Below are positions 21,967 through 36,238 of a stretch of DNA of 64,000 bases, piece after piece. The notes below the pieces were generated by a model. It was given only the letters and a program-made list of their open reading frames with translations. It was not told the origin of the DNA and made no database searches. Both the position numbers and the translations under genes were made by a program. The number at the start of each line of letters is the position of its first letter. Within the stretch, counting starts at the first letter, position 1. The DNA lies in NCBI RefSeq assembly GCF_000801105.2, contig NC_079512.1:35667848-35731847 (forward strand), written 5' to 3'. This stretch comes from Raphanus sativus. Lineage: Eukaryota; Streptophyta; Magnoliopsida; Brassicales; Brassicaceae.

Positions 21967-24900
21967 CGATTTAATATAGGTGTGTTTCAAAATTTTAAAA
22001 GTCTACAATCTATGCATAATTTGTTTATGGATTCCTTTGTATATCCAATATGCCTTTTAAGTTTTTGCAGTATATGTTAAATCAAATAAGATAACCCCAC
22101 CGATCTGGTTATAATTACTCTTTTCTTTTGAGACAAATTTAATGGAAAAGAACCTCCACGGCTCTATGCCTTTGTCTAATCAAACTTTTGGTATATCAGG
22201 GTAAAACATCACAAAAAAATTTCCAAGCCATCAACAGTAGACAAAGTTGGCCAAAAGATCTTAAGATCTAAAGGTTAAGTGAGTTCAAGATTTTCACCAA
22301 TAGTAGGCCAAAGGTTAAGTAAGATCTTAAGATCTCGAAGATTATCTACAGTTTCATTTTCTCAACTATTTTCTTTATGAAAAAAAAGACTCTTTGAAAT
22401 ACATACCTATGTTAATGCCTTTAGAGATCCAAAAAGTTTCTAAGACTTCATCAACATGGTAAAAGACGTAAAGTCTACCGGACAAAGAAGACAAAAGACT
22501 GGATCGATGAAAACTATGAATTATTGCCTACCTTCTTCTCATAATGATCTCAAATGTGAATATTGAAAAAGTGCAGTTATGTTATTCTGCGAGTATTCGA
22601 TTCTGTAATTATTGTTATTATGTCATATTTTTACCAAGCTGTAATCACCCCCTGCATTTAAATGAAAACCATAGTTAAAGGGTGTTATCCTGATTTTCTT
22701 ATTGCAACGACGTTAAAACTCCATTCAAAGTTGTCCAGAACTAGTGGTGCATTTTAAAGTCTTGGTTTGTCGAAAATAAAGCATGTGTTTTGTCCAAGTA
22801 AACATTCTTTGACGATGTCATGTCGTCGACTTTTTCTACATTTATACTTTTCTTTTATTCGCGATTTATAAAGTTTGTAGTATTAATCAGGCTTGTCCCT
22901 TTAATAAAGCACAAAGTTTAGTTTTACGCCTTATATATACATAACAAATTGAGAAGCCTTAAACCAAAAAAAAAAAACAAATTGAAAAGCCACATTGGTT
23001 CGAAGGGTTACCTATCACTCTCACCATACATAGCTACATAGGAGAAGCTCGATGCCTATATATGCTTATTTTATGGTTTTTAATCAGTTTTACATGTTTT
23101 ATTATAAATATATATTCCATCTTTCATAGAAGTTGCACACATGTCTATCAACATGATATAGAAAACTCAAATAAAAAGGAAAAAAATTTAAATACAACTA
23201 TTCAAAACCACACCATTTAAAACAAAATAGCACTTCCAGTTATGTATTTTGAGTAGATGCTATAACTATAAGATGTTTAGTTTATAAAATGTAGATTAAC
23301 TATATAGTATTATGAAAATTTTATTTTTTCAAAGATAAGACATGTTATTTAAAATTGTATTTTAAATTAAATAATTAGATGACAGAATGCCACAATATAA
23401 CTTCATTGCTAACGAGAAGGTCAACCTAGAGACGCATTTTTCATAGCACAAAGTGTGATCAAGAAGGATTTGTTCAGCCGTATGTTGCGACGGGTCCCCC
23501 TGATTGATTCAATGATCTCTTTGTATTTGAAAAATCTTGCCTCTAATGGTTTTCGGTTGCTGCTGGGGTAAAGTAGTTAGTATTCTTTTGTCGGGTCCTG
23601 GTTGGTTGATGTAATGCACATATGGGACATGTGGTGTAAACAGAACCTTTCTCCTACAATGGTTGTTTGATCAAATATATATTCAATTTCAGTGAAGACA
23701 AAACTACACTGCTTTAAACGTCCAATATCTAGAGGACAACCCTGATATCAGATATCAATTACCAGCCGGCAACCATTAAGAGGGAAAATAAGCGTTGACA
23801 AAAAAGAAAAGAAAAACAAATAGACGACTTCCAGTAGCCTTTTGATATGCATAAATAAATTACAACGTAGCTGAATGTTTCGAAAAAAATAATAAAAATG
23901 CATGTCAGCCAGTAACAGCTTAAGTTGATTAACCATATGACGTTCTGAATTTGCTTTTGAATTTGAATAGCTATATAAAATATTTCAAACCACCGACAGT
24001 ACGAAAAAAAAATTCAACCATTAATACAAACTACCATAGTGAACATGTTTCCGAAATTGATTTTCAGTTATTTGTGTTGTGTAAAAAGAACAAAAATCTT
24101 GTCAACGAGTAAAAAAAATTGTTAGTTAAATAAAAAAAATAAGCTTTAGAATATAAACCCTTTTTATGCGGCCCCTTATTATAAATGAAGATTAAATAGA
24201 AGAGGAACACGTAGTCAACTCTTGCAACTCCTCAGCTAAACCTTTGTTAAAACCTCACTCTAAACACCTCTTCACGTATGTTGTCTCCTTTAAAAGAAAA
24301 TGGATACAATTAACTTAACTAACCAGAACGAACCAAAGAGTGGCGTAGGCCTTGTTCAGCCGTGACGTCTGCAACTAGCCACAAAAATAGAAGACGACGG
24401 AAGTGATTTTAAAGTGGTGATAGTGAAAACTGTTACATTGTGATCAAAGAAAATCTGAATAGTACTTGTTATTAACTTAGGATTGAAAAGCTCGTGATAA
24501 AAAACTCAGAGCATACAGACTTCTCTTTAAACAGAGTTTACTTCTAACAAACTTGAAAAACTATTTCCTAAAAGATCTTATTGACTGCAACAACAACTCT
24601 AACTAGTAGCCTTAAGACTCAAAGACTCATGGCCTTAAGACTCGGACTTGCTAACGACTCGATGGCTCGTTCTTTTATTGACTTCGAAAACAGTCGGATT
24701 TACTGGTTGTAACATGGCCTTAGTCAACCTGAATGTCTGTGAATTTTTATTTTTCAAAGTGGTCTTGAGTCATTGATCATACCGTCCGTAGAATTATAAC
24801 ATATTCTCCAAAGAAAATGATAGGTGTTGAGTTTTTAAATGATTTATTTTTGTAAGACATGTATTTATATGTTTTCGATCAAAATAGTTATTATTCATGT

Positions 24901-25870
24901 GTGGTTTGTTCAGGCGCGAATATTTGCGTTTGAGTTTGCATTTACTGGTCAGGCGATACCAACTTCAATCTCCAATAAAAAGCCTTCAATCTCCCAACAT
25001 GGCCACCACTATATATTTTTGAGTCGATCGAGATTTGTAAAGAGGTTTACAACAGGGTTGCGTCAGTGAGACCAAACTCTGAAATAGACTTTCCTCTAAG
25101 CCGGTGTGGTTCAAGGACACTATAAGTTGCTTATTTCAATCACCTTCTCGGCCCAGAAGACTCCTCCACGTCCAACAGAGCTAAAATTATGTTTCCCACT
25201 TTGAAACACATCCTTCTTTGTGGAAATTAATTCTTGTATTATATTCTGAAAAACAATCTAATTAGGTTCCCTTCGATTTTTCACATTTAGATATATGTTA
25301 TAATTTTCACTCATTATATGATATGATGAAAATTTACAAATGTATATATATAGCATGAGTTCAAACATAATAATGATAATGGCATGTAAATCTGCAAATC
25401 AGCATGTGGATAGGCGGTTGAGGTATTATTTCTTACACTAGTGCGACATTTCACACTCATTCATAACGTTACATTGTAAATTTGATTATATTATATGGTT
25501 TGAGACATAATTATTTGTCCTTTTGCATCTCCCATCTTGTGTTCGACATTTGTAATATTTTTTAAGAAATGTACATGAAAAATTAGTAACTGAATTCAAT
25601 ATCCAGAGGACATGAATTATTTGTATATGTAAATATAAATCTTCTTAAAACAATCGAACTTCGCCACCAATATGATTGATTTGTGTACAAGAAAAAAAAA
25701 TATTGAGTTAGCGGAAAAATGCTTACTCTGCATAAACGACTGACTATAGAAAACAAACTTTAAACATGACGTAATTTTTTAAAAAAGATCGAGAATAATA
25801 GTGCAAAGGCAGAGTACCATATACTTATAACATATGAGTTCGAATTTTGCTGGCAACCAATAACGTAGAT
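21967..25870. other. Intergenic, no gene supported
   Basis: About 3.9 kb of AT-rich DNA with no recognisable exon, RNA gene or intact transposon. Minor local repeats are present, such as AAGATCTTAAGATCT near 22256 and 22322. Open frames of 60-90 aa are shadows. Confidence 0.5.
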
Positions 25871-26374
25871 TATTAAGGATACTCGTTGTTAGTTTGGATC
25901 TACTTAGGTGGAATCCGAATACACCAAATTATTTTTAAAAAAAAGCAGAGTACCATATATTTTTTTTTTTGAAACTGAAAGAGTACCATATATATAACTA
26001 CTTTTTTTTATCATTGATTTTGAAATATCGAAAATATCATATTGATGAAAACCTTTTACTAGTTATCCAAGATATATTTTGAAAAGAGAAAGTGATGGAT
26101 ATATACAAAATCCAACTGAATAGATCCAGTCAACGCTGACCCTTTAAAAAATTATATTTACTTAGCATATATTTTGTCAAAGTGTATTATATAAAGATTA
26201 TTAAGGATATTTACTGTTAGTCTGGATCTACTTAGGTGGAATCCGAATATACTAAATTATTTAGAAAAAAGGGAAGAGTACCATATATATATAACAACTT
26301 TTTTTTTTATTATTGATTTTGAAATATCGAAAATATCATATTGATGAAAACCTTTTAGTAGTTACCCAAGATAT
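25871..26374. repeat. Tandem repeat with about 326-bp unit, second copy interrupted by gap 1
   Basis: Unit 1 starts GATTATTAAGGATACTCGTT at 25871. Unit 2 starts GATTATTAAGGATATTTACT at 26197. Unit 2 runs to CCCAAGATAT at 26374 where the N gap begins. Its missing remainder (ATTTTGAAAAGAGAAAGTGA and on) appears immediately after gap 2, at 38565-38687. Confidence 0.88.
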
Positions 26375-26474
26375 NNNNNNNNNNNNNNNNNNNNNNNNNN
26401 NNNNNNNNNNNNNNNNNNNNNNNNNNNNNNNNNNNNNNNNNNNNNNNNNNNNNNNNNNNNNNNNNNNNNNNNNN
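26375..26474. other. Assembly gap 1 (100 N)
   Basis: Exactly 100 N, the conventional size for a scaffold gap of unknown length. It cuts unit 2 of the 326-bp tandem repeat on its left and a copia reverse-transcriptase gene on its right. Confidence 0.99.
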
Positions 26475-29404
26475 AACTCACCATGTAAGAATGCTGTTTT
26501 GACGTCTAGATGGTGAATCTCCCACTTGTTCGCAGCAGCTAACCCAATCAGGAGTCTTATGGTCTCTAATCGAGCCACTGGTGCAAACACTTCATCAAAG
26601 TCGATACCATGTTCTTGTACGTAACCTTTAGCTACGAGTCTCGCTTTGAACTTGTTGATAGATCCATCAGCGTTTCTTTTGATCTTGAAGATCCACTTGA
26701 GACCGATGATCTTTGCTCCTGCTGGCTTGTCTGTTAGCGTCCATGTCTTGTTTATGTTGATAGAATGGATCTCGTCTTCACATGCCTTCGTCCATCTTTT
26801 ATCTCCCTTTGCTTCTTGGAAATTCTTTGGCTCATCATTGATAACATGAAGCAGCAGCTCACATTCTATCTCAGCAAGTAAAATGTAGTCATCTAGGTAA
26901 CTAGGTTTACTTGTTTGACGAGTTGAGCGCCTTACTTCCTGTGTCGAGCTTTGATCAACTTCTTCTTCTTCGTTGTGTGTTACATCTGATTCTGCGTGTG
27001 TAACACCTGTTTCGTCTTCTTGCTGCTCTGTTTCTGCATTCGCGGTTTCTTCTTGTTGTGTGCTGGCTATAAACGGACCATTCCCTTCGTTTACAGTCAA
27101 TCCCCACGTCATATGGAACATACCAGAGTCGTCTTGTCCTTCCTTAGTAGCTCCCTTCCAATTCCAACAAGTCTTCTCGTCAAAAATTACGTCCCGACTT
27201 ACGACTATCCTTTTGAAGGTAGGATTATAAAGTCGATAAGCTTTCGTGCCTGGTTCGATTCCGAGATGAACAAGAGCTTGAGAACGATCATCAAGTTTTC
27301 TTAGATGAACTGAATCTACTTTCGCGTGAGCAACACATCCAAAAACTCTTATGTGACCTACGTTAGGCTTTCCTCCCTTCAAGCTTTCGTATGGAGTTTT
27401 ATTCTTCAATGCTCTAGTAGGAACACGATTGATCACATATGTTGCGTGTCGCACGGCTTCTCCCCACATGTAGTTCGGTACCTTCATAGCTTTCATCATG
27501 CTTCGAGTCATCTCCATTAAAGTACGATTCCTTCTCTCCACAACTCCATTCTGTTGTGGAGTATATGGTGCTGTTAAATGGCGTTTGATGCCATGTTTGT
27601 TGCAGAAGTCTTGGAAATCCTTTGACGTGAACTCTCCTCCTCTATCCGTACGGAGTGTTCCGATTGTCTTGTTTGCTTCCCTCTCAACAAGGGCTTTAAA
27701 ACTCTTGAATCTATCAAAGGCTTCACTCTTTTCTCTCAACAAAATAGACCACATATATCTCGTACAATCATCAACTATGACGAAGATATAGTTGTTGTGA
27801 CCTTGTGTTGCCGGTGATATGGGACCGCACAGATCCGCGTGTAACAGCTCGAGAGCAACCGAAGCTCTGTATGCAGTTGCTGCAGGAAAGCTGTGACGCG
27901 TCTGCTTCCCGACCAAACACGAGTCACACAACTGCTTCTCTTCATGTATTTCAGGTAAGCCACGAACCATATCATGTGTTGCCATGACCCTTATTGTCTT
28001 GAAGCTTATATGACCAAGGCGTGCGTGCCATCTCCATGGTTCCTCCTTGATCTTTGCGAGTAGACAAGTAGGTTTACCGACTTTGAGTGATATCTTATAT
28101 AGACGATTAGAAGCTCTCTGAACTTTCACCAAAAGTCTACCGCTTGGATCTCTCAAAGTGAGGTAATTCTCTTTCATCCTTATGTCACACCCTTGTTCAG
28201 TTGCTTGACCCAGACTTAGTATGTTACTCTTCAAGTTTGGTATGTAATATATGTCGGTTAGGAGCTTCTGTTCCCCTGTCTTGGCTTCAAAGAGAATAGA
28301 TCCTTTGCCGTTTATATCTACATACGAGCCATCTCCGAACTTGACTTTTCCTTTGATGTTCTCGTTGAGCTCTGAGAAGTAAGATCTTTCACCAGTCATG
28401 TGATTGCTCGCACCGTTGTCTAGATACCATATACCATCTTCTTTCTTGCTTGGCTCTAGTGAATTCGGTAAGACTTTCTCTTCGTTGAGATACACAACTT
28501 GATGCATGTATAACGCAGCTTCTGCTACCTCCGTCTCTGTCTTGTTGAGCTCTTGTTTCTCTTCTTTCTTCTCAGGACACACGGATTTGAAGTGTCCCTT
28601 CTTCTTACAATTGAAGCATGTGATCTGGGAGTAGTCTTTCTTTTCTTTGTTCCCCTCGCCAGTGTTGCTTCTTCCTCGTCCTCTACCTCTGTTTCCTTGA
28701 CCACGACCACGATATGATCCTCTTCCTCTGCCTCTCGAGTTCTGATCGCTTGATGTTTCAGTGCTTGAGAACAACAGATTGTTTTGTTGATCATATGCAG
28801 TTTTGCCTTTGACTCGTTCTTCATATGCTTTGAGTCTTCCAATAATATCTTCAAACGAGGTTTTGTTTAGATCAAGCATCTGCTCTATTGATGCCGTCAT
28901 GTGAATGAATTTCATTGGTAGACTGTTGAGAAGTTTCTTCACGAGCTTTGGTTGATCAATGCTCTGTCCCAACGAGGACGCTTTTGATGCAAGCTCTGTT
29001 AACTTGCTCGTGAAGTTATATATACTGTCCGAGTCTTCCATACTTAATCGATCGAATTCATTCATCAGCGTTAGTAGACGAGCTTCTTTAACGCGTTCAA
29101 CACCAAGGTTTCTGGTTTTAATGGCTTCCCATATAACTTTAGGGGAGTCATCTTCTCCGGCTTGTAAAACCATCGCTTCAGGTATTGAACCGAACAGAAG
29201 TCCCGTTGCGAGATCGTTTCTTTCTTCGTCGTCAGTGCCTGGATCTACTGCACCCCAAACTTTGTGAACCTTTAACAGAATCTTCATCCTCTTTGCCCAA
29301 ACAGTGTAGTTCGTCGTATTGAGCATCGGACAGATTACAGCACTCGGAAAGTCTTCTCTTCTTCCTAGTGGCTTCATCTCTGTTAAAGCTTTTGTATCAG
29401 CCAT
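26475..29404 (-). CDS. Copia Gag-Pol polyprotein, N-terminal 976 residues (gap-truncated)
   Basis: The open frame starts [11 protein letters not shown] and runs uninterrupted to [16 protein letters not shown] at the gap. Visible domains in order: Gag, with a zinc knuckle [16 protein letters not shown] (about residue 262) after an RGRG-rich stretch; aspartic protease with DNGAS (about residue 330); integrase with the H-x-C zinc site ([17 protein letters not shown]) and catalytic block ([31 protein letters not shown]); the linker; and the start of reverse transcriptase ([20 protein letters not shown]). The lack of stops or frameshifts suggests a young, possibly competent element. The YVDD catalytic motif and RNase H are beyond the contig end. 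Confidence 0.9.
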
Positions 29405-29444
29405 GGATACAGCTTCTCGATTTCACAATCACACAAAAACCTAA

Positions 29445-29456
29445 GCTCTGATACCA
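29445..29456 (-). other. Primer binding site of copia copy A
   Basis: On the minus strand TGGTATCAGAGC, the complement of the 3' end of initiator methionine tRNA and the standard plant copia primer site. It lies between the 5' LTR and the polyprotein start. Confidence 0.85.
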
Positions 29457-29733
29457 AATAAAGTCGCCTAAGGATCGAATGTGTGAATATGAAAGCTTGT
29501 TAATAAAACAGTTTCTTCGTTTTATTAAACTCTTAACTTCTTGAGATCATCTTACAATATAGATCTCTATATATAGGGTCTTAGCTTAACCTATTACAAT
29601 GTGATCTAGAAACTTAACATAAATCTAAATCAAGTTTTTCCTTTTTAGTTATTCAAACTTCCTTTTATGAATAACTTGTTTCCTAAGCTATCTTTGAAGC
29701 TTATCCAACATATATGTGGGGGCTAAATGTCAG

Positions 29734-30100
29734 ATTCTCGCTAGCTTGGTGGGCTTACACGTTTCCTATGTCGGCGGTGGCCACTGCGTCGATAAAATAC
29801 TCGGGCGAAGTCACAGGAGTAGCAACTCAGGTCTTGTCGGTTGTGATGTCTGGAGCAGCAACTCTGATGGTGATAGGTGTCCTGGTATTGACGGTGGTGC
29901 ACGCTTTTGTGAAACGTGATCTCTTCCCCAATGACGTTGCGATTGCCATAAGTGCTGAGCCACCGAAGCAGAAGAAATGGTTCAAACAGATCAAGAATGG
30001 AAGTTTTGGAAATAGTATGAGATGTCTCAAGGTTTCGGACCAGGACGATAATCAAATAGATGTGGAAGCCCCTCCTTTATTAAATGCACGCACGGTTTAG
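29734..30100 (+). pseudogene. SLAH2: SLAH2 last exon, second copy (rest of gene not in contig)
   Basis: The 367-bp exon follows an AATGTCAG acceptor and reads FSLAWWAYTFPMSAVATASI through LLNARTV to TAG at 30098-30100. It is the same length as the last exon of the 63-kb copy and predicts the same C-terminus. Upstream, 23 bases of intron remain and then the copia LTR begins. The other exons would lie on the far side of the copia element, beyond the contig. This allele is therefore interrupted in an intron rather than proven to be truncated. Confidence 0.8.
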
Positions 30101-30585
30101 TGAACCATATCATTTAGCTTAGAGGTATATAATAGAGCAGAAGCCAGCAAAAAAGAAACTCTCGAGGGAGGATACTGGTTGCAAGCTCCTCAAATTTTAG
30201 GCATGGGTGTTTTTACTCTCAAAACTACTATCTGTCTCATGTGTTTGACAAGAGTATAAGAAAACACCACTACAGCCTCTAAATTTATTTCCTCAAACTC
30301 AGTCCCTTGCTTGAAAACTAATGTTATTTCATCAGAGGTAGACGAATCCATATTCTTCTTCTTCTCGTTTTTAATCTTTAGTTACATATCATCATTTGTA
30401 ACTAATAGAGACATCCAAGTTGCAGCCATTGAGCTTCTTAATTATTTTGATTCATACAAGTCTTCTAGAAATACCACTATACCAATGTACCAAGACACAT
30501 ATATGATGTAATCTTCAAGCGCTCTCTGAACCCATTCTTATTGTGTGTTTGCTCAATTTTGATTCATCTAATGTATAAAACACTT
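30101..30585. other. SLAH2 3' flank
   Basis: Non-coding downstream region, nearly the same in both arms. A 66-aa frame (30311-30511, also 62320-62520) is preserved in both copies with one change, but it is AT-rich and has no recognisable family. Confidence 0.5.
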
Positions 30586-30679
30586 TTTTTTTACATCAAA
30601 AGTTATTTCATTACTCAAACATGAGATCATTTGAAAAGTCAAACCCGGATAAATAAACAACAAAATAAAGTTCCAAAGA
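30586..30679 (-). mobile_element. Short LINE-tail retroinsertion (arm A)
   Basis: A 94-bp insert is flanked by 13-bp direct repeats GTATAAAACACTT (30573-30585 and 30680-30692). On the minus strand it ends GAAATAACTTTTGATGT followed by a short A run, typical of a plant LINE 3' end. The same insert is in arm B (62153-62245), so it predates the split of the copies. Confidence 0.75.
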
Positions 30680-30899
30680 GTATAAAACACTTGTTGGATC
30701 ATGTATTGTGGTAAATGTATTACTATTTCTGGACCTTCTGGTTATATTGGTACCATATGTGAGTTTTGCAAGTTTTGGACTAGACTAGCCCAATAAACAT
30801 ATCTAGTTCCGGACATAACATGGGCCACCATCTAATTTTTAATCATACACTTAAATTAACTGTGATGAAATCTAATTTGCGAACCTTATTATTTCCAAC

Positions 30900-33069
30900 C
30901 AGTGTTCTAAAACGCGCTAAGCGTTCATTATGCGCTAGATGACTGTATAACGCCTACTAGTATATGTGGACGTCTAAACGGGGTATATACGGATATATAC
31001 TTTTACACAAAATATAAGTATAAGATTAATATATATATACATTAGTTTTGAAAATATATTTTAAATACAATTTTATGTGTAATTGTATAGTTTAACATAT
31101 ATAAATAGTTTTAAATTATAAAAATTAAAACCATTTTAAGTATATTAAGATGATAAATTTAAAATGATTTTGCAAAAATTAAACTAATATATACAGTCAT
31201 ATAAATACATAAAATAAGTAAAAGTAATATAAATAATAATATTAATAAAATATAATAATAATATTAGTAGTTTATTTTTTTAAATATTAATGTTTAAAAT
31301 CCGCCTAGACGTCCGAGTAAACCACATTATATCCGTCTAAACGCTATAATGCGTCCAAATTATATAAATCCACATAAAACATTGTATAATAAGAAAATAA
31401 TACGGTCAGTTAGCGTTAGGGATGTTGTATTGGGTTCTAATATTTAGGGTAGTACCAACCCATAAAAAATTTTAAAAGCCCTAACCCAAAAGTTGTAACT
31501 GTAAATCATATTGGGGTTTATTTGGGTTTGGATTAAAAAAAAGGGGTTTTAAGAGGATTGAGCCCATTTTGATTTCAGTTTCTTCTTCGTTCTTTGTTGA
31601 CGTCGAAAACTTTTCGACGAGAAGCTTCTACTTCGTTTTCGATCTCATCTCCTATCTCTCTCTCGCTTCTGGGTTTCAACATCTCATCTCCGATCTCTCT
31701 CTTCCTTCTGGGTTTCATCATCTCTTTGTTCGTGGGTTTCATCATCTCAGCTTCTCTCTCCGATCTCTCTCTCTCCGATCTCTCCCCATCTCGACGCTCG
31801 ACACTGTGAGTTTCATCATCTCAGCCTCTCTCTCCGATCTCTCTCTTCGATTTGATTCTTATCTCCTCCGATTTGGGTTTCAAGTATTCATGTGTGTTTG
31901 ATTTGTTTTAGATCCTTACTGGCGTTTGTGTGTTTAATTTGTTTCAGGATCTCTCAGGCTTCTCCATAGCATCTCAAAGCTCTCTTCTCTGATTGAGGTA
32001 ACAATCATGTGTGTTTGATTTTTAGAATGGGTTTTGGGTTCATCTTTACATCTTTGAGAATGGGTTTTGGATTTTTTTGATGATGAAGATGATGATGCTG
32101 CAAAAAGTAACTCTGAAGTTGGAGATTCTAGCGCATGAAGGTAAATCTTTGCTACTTAGTTTCTGTTTTTCTGTATGAACTAGTTTGATGACTTGTTATG
32201 CGGTTCTTGTTAAGTTCATTACTGCTTATATAAGTCTTCTTAAGAGTGTCTTTAGTGTGTCATGTTCTCGAGTGTGATTCTGCGTTGGAACTTATGTACT
32301 TGTGTGATTCTGCGTTGGAACTTGTGTGTGCTTAAACTAAATAGGGTTGGGTTACTTGTATATGCTGTGTACTTGTGTGTGCTTGCTTCTGGTTTTGTGG
32401 TCCAGTGTGTGCTTGCTTCTGATTTTGTGATCTTGTGATGCATCTTGAAGTATCTGTCTAGTTCACAGACGTGCATGTATTAGTTTAATAGTCTCGGTCC
32501 GGTTAAGCATATATACAAGACGTGTATGTATTTGTAACTTGTCATATGCTCTGTTTGATATATATTCTTTTTTGGCAAATACAGATCTTCAACGAGCTGG
32601 TTGCTGGCATATAAACTTGTCTAGAGAGTAAAGCTGGTTGCTGCAGTCTTTAACGAGCAAAGAATATGTGAAAGACTTTGTTTATTTGAATATGAAATTT
32701 CTTGCTATTTATATGACTCAAAGCTTTTAAACTTATTTTGTGACAATCAATAATGTGAAACTTCTTACTATTTATATGACTCAAAGTTTTGATTTAACTT
32801 TATTTGATTTAATTTTCATATAATTTTGTAAGAAATTACAGAAAAAATATGTTTACATAAAAAAAATTAAAGGGTTCAAAATGGGTTAAAAAGGGTTTAG
32901 CCCTAATACAAATAATATGATGGGGTCTAAAAGGGTTAGGGCCACTTTGGGTTGGGCTTAAACTAAATAGGATTGGGTTGGGTTGGGCAACCCAATACAA
33001 CATCCCTAATTACCGTATAGCGCTTAAACGCCGTCTAGACGGGCGCCTATACCGTATTTTAAAACACTG
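30900..33069. mobile_element. hAT MITE (arm A copy), split by a nested hAT element
   Basis: Termini CAGTGTTCTAAAAC and, inverted, CAGTGTTTTAAAAT are flanked by a perfect 8-bp target duplication TTTCCAAC (30892-30899 and 33070-33077), the hAT signature. The inner sequence is AT-rich with GCGCTA/CGCC-type subterminal repeats. Excluding the nested element it is about 570 bp. Arm B has the same MITE at 58635-61932 with the same target duplication, but with a Helitron inside instead. Confidence 0.9.
31417..33008. mobile_element. Non-autonomous hAT element nested in the MITE (arm A only)
   Basis: A 1,592-bp element with termini TAGGGATGTTGTATTGGG and the exact inverted CCCAATACAACATCCCTA. These are Ac/Ds-like hAT ends. 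The 8-bp flanks GTTAGCGT (31409-31416) and ATTACCGT (33009-33016) each differ by one base from the empty site GTTACCGT in arm B (58688-58695, minus). The interior has CT-rich tandem blocks (31640-31860) and a short acidic coding tail (FDDEDDDAAKSNSEV, near 32077). It looks like an internal-deletion derivative of a larger element. No transposase core is present. Confidence 0.88.
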
Positions 33070-33579
33070 TTTCCAACCAAACCAAATTTCCTTTACTAAT
33101 ATGAGACACACAACAAAGAAAACCCCAAATTTAATCAGAAAATGCGAAGAAATCAAACAAGGCCTCTCTTATGAGGTACCTGAAAGGAAAGCTCATCATG
33201 GTCACATCAACCACTGATTGACCTTTGCAAAAACCATGGGAATCTTTGAAAGCAAGGAAATGGACGCCAAATGGTCACTACAATTCTCAGCCGTCGGATC
33301 CACACGACTTATTAACACTAAAAACGACGACGTCGCGTCCTGATGTGAATGGAGCAATCGGCGCCACATGATACGAACCAAGCGCGTTCTTTTTTAATAA
33401 AACTTTTGATTCCGTAAGTGCAACGCTAAGTTAGGCCCACCCAAAAAACAATATTATAATTATTAGTATCTCCTCTAATAAGCAAAAAAAAAAAAAAGAA
33501 GAATAAAGCAGAGTCCCTCCCACTGAAAGAAAAAAAAGTAAAATCAACGAAGCAGAATATTTTCCTCAACCCTATTTAT

Positions 33580-33597
33580 TGTGGGTCGCGACCCACA
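33580..33597. promoter_or_regulatory. 18-bp perfect palindrome in the UBC9 promoter (copy A)
   Basis: TGTGGGTCGCGACCCACA is a perfect inverted repeat 240 bases upstream of the UBC9 ATG, just after a CTATTTATTG TATA-like stretch. It is preserved unchanged in copy B (58096-58113). It is a candidate dimeric transcription-factor site. The factor is unknown to me. Confidence 0.45.
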
Positions 33598-33835
33598 GAG
33601 AGAGAGAAGAGAAGAACCATTTACAGTTTCCTTTCTCTCTCTTTTCTTTTCCTAAATAACGAAGAATCTAAAGCTAAGAAGCTGAACCAAAAACGTGAAA
33701 GGTATTAGCTTTTGTTGAATCTTTCCGTGGTAACGTATGACTGATTAGCTGTGTGTATTTTTTTATATTTATTTATTGCATCTCTGACCGTTTTGTTTTG
33801 TTGATTGTGGGATCGTAAAAAGGTGATTATCGGGG

Positions 33836-34978
<1,143 letters not shown>

Positions 34979-36238
34979 CCACTCTCCCCCCCGCAAGGAC
35001 TTGCCCCTTCCTTTTAATAACCTAAAAGAACTCTTCTCATTTCCGTGTAATCATATTTATAAACTTTTCTGTCTTATTAAAAAAAAATTGTGAAGACTGA
35101 GATCAGTAAGAAATCGCATGATCTCCCATTTTCATTTAAATCTCATGGAATTTGTAAACTTTAAGTCCATCCCTTTCCCATTTGCTCTTTATTCTCTGTG
35201 TTCTTCTACTGAATGATGGGCTTTTCCATTGGAGCTGAAATAAACTTAAAGCAACGAGCAAGAATTCCGAGAAAGAAAACATAAACAAAAGAGAGCAACG
35301 AGATTGACTACACCAGCTCAGCCTCTCCAGAGAACCAGAGCATTCGAGAAGTTCTAGGTTGAGGGCAAAAGTAACCTTGATCACGGATTTGGTAAAACGC
35401 CAAAAGCCTAACAAATATTACATGCGAAAGCCAATTTGCATCGATAGAAAAGAAAAGATAGGCCACATTTTCGCAAAAAATGGAACTCAAGAACAAGATC
35501 ACTTACTCAACTTGAAGACAACCTTGCTAATAGTGTCTTACCATTGAATTATTTTCCCTATCTTCGACTTTTTTCTTGTTGTGTTTGATTTAGGTGTCTT
35601 CCTCTTCAGTTTGTACTGGACTTTTGAATGTTATTGTTTGTATATTTTTTTCTTTACGAGTTTATTCGTTATGAATATATGTTTTGGCCTTTAACCATTC
35701 ACCTAGATATACTAAGATATAATCCGGCTTGCTTAATTTCCAAGTTGAGGGATTGTATCATTTCCTATGAACTTTTTTTTTCTGAACGACATTTCCTATG
35801 AACTTCAAATCGTGATATCTAACTCTACGAGCGAGAAACTAGTTTTCATTCTTTTTTTTGCAAATCCGAGTAAGGAACATACATCCATATTGATCAATTC
35901 TAAACCGTGATTAAGCCATTTAATCTTATGGTTTCGTGTTTGTAAACAATGTACTATCCCTCATAGCAGTGCTGCAAGTTATGGCTGAAAAGCATTGCTG
36001 ATTCTGAAAACTCAAATATCAAATCTTTTGCGTAAGTATAACGGATTATCCTAAAAATATCCCACAAAATCACTATTTATATCAAAGTCCACTAAGACTT
36101 TATCATATTATATCAACCCATTCTAACCGGAGGAATGCTTCATGTACCACATACATGAAAAAATATTTTAAGAAGTCTTTTTTGTCCACCATAAGAAGTC
36201 AAAATATCAATTTTCAAGAAAAAATGGCAATACTAATA

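Larger units (their letters stand above)
26475..29710 (-). mobile_element. Ty1/copia retrotransposon (copy A), cut by gap 1, inserted in an SLAH2 intron
   Basis: Read on the minus strand, the element starts TGTTGGATAAGC at 29710, has a 5' LTR of about 250 bases, the primer site TGGTATCAGAGC at 29456-29445, and an uninterrupted polyprotein from 29404 into the gap. The 3' half (rest of reverse transcriptase, RNase H, 3' LTR) is missing at the contig end. The LTR abuts intron sequence 23 bases before the last SLAH2 exon. The other copy of the locus lacks the element. The inner end of the LTR reads TTTATT rather than the usual CA, so that boundary is uncertain. Confidence 0.85.

Noticed and set aside
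29741..30055. Minus-strand 104-aa frame antisense to the SLAH2 exon, seen in both arms
   Set aside because: Shadow of the conserved exon. Both copies show it only because the exon is duplicated.
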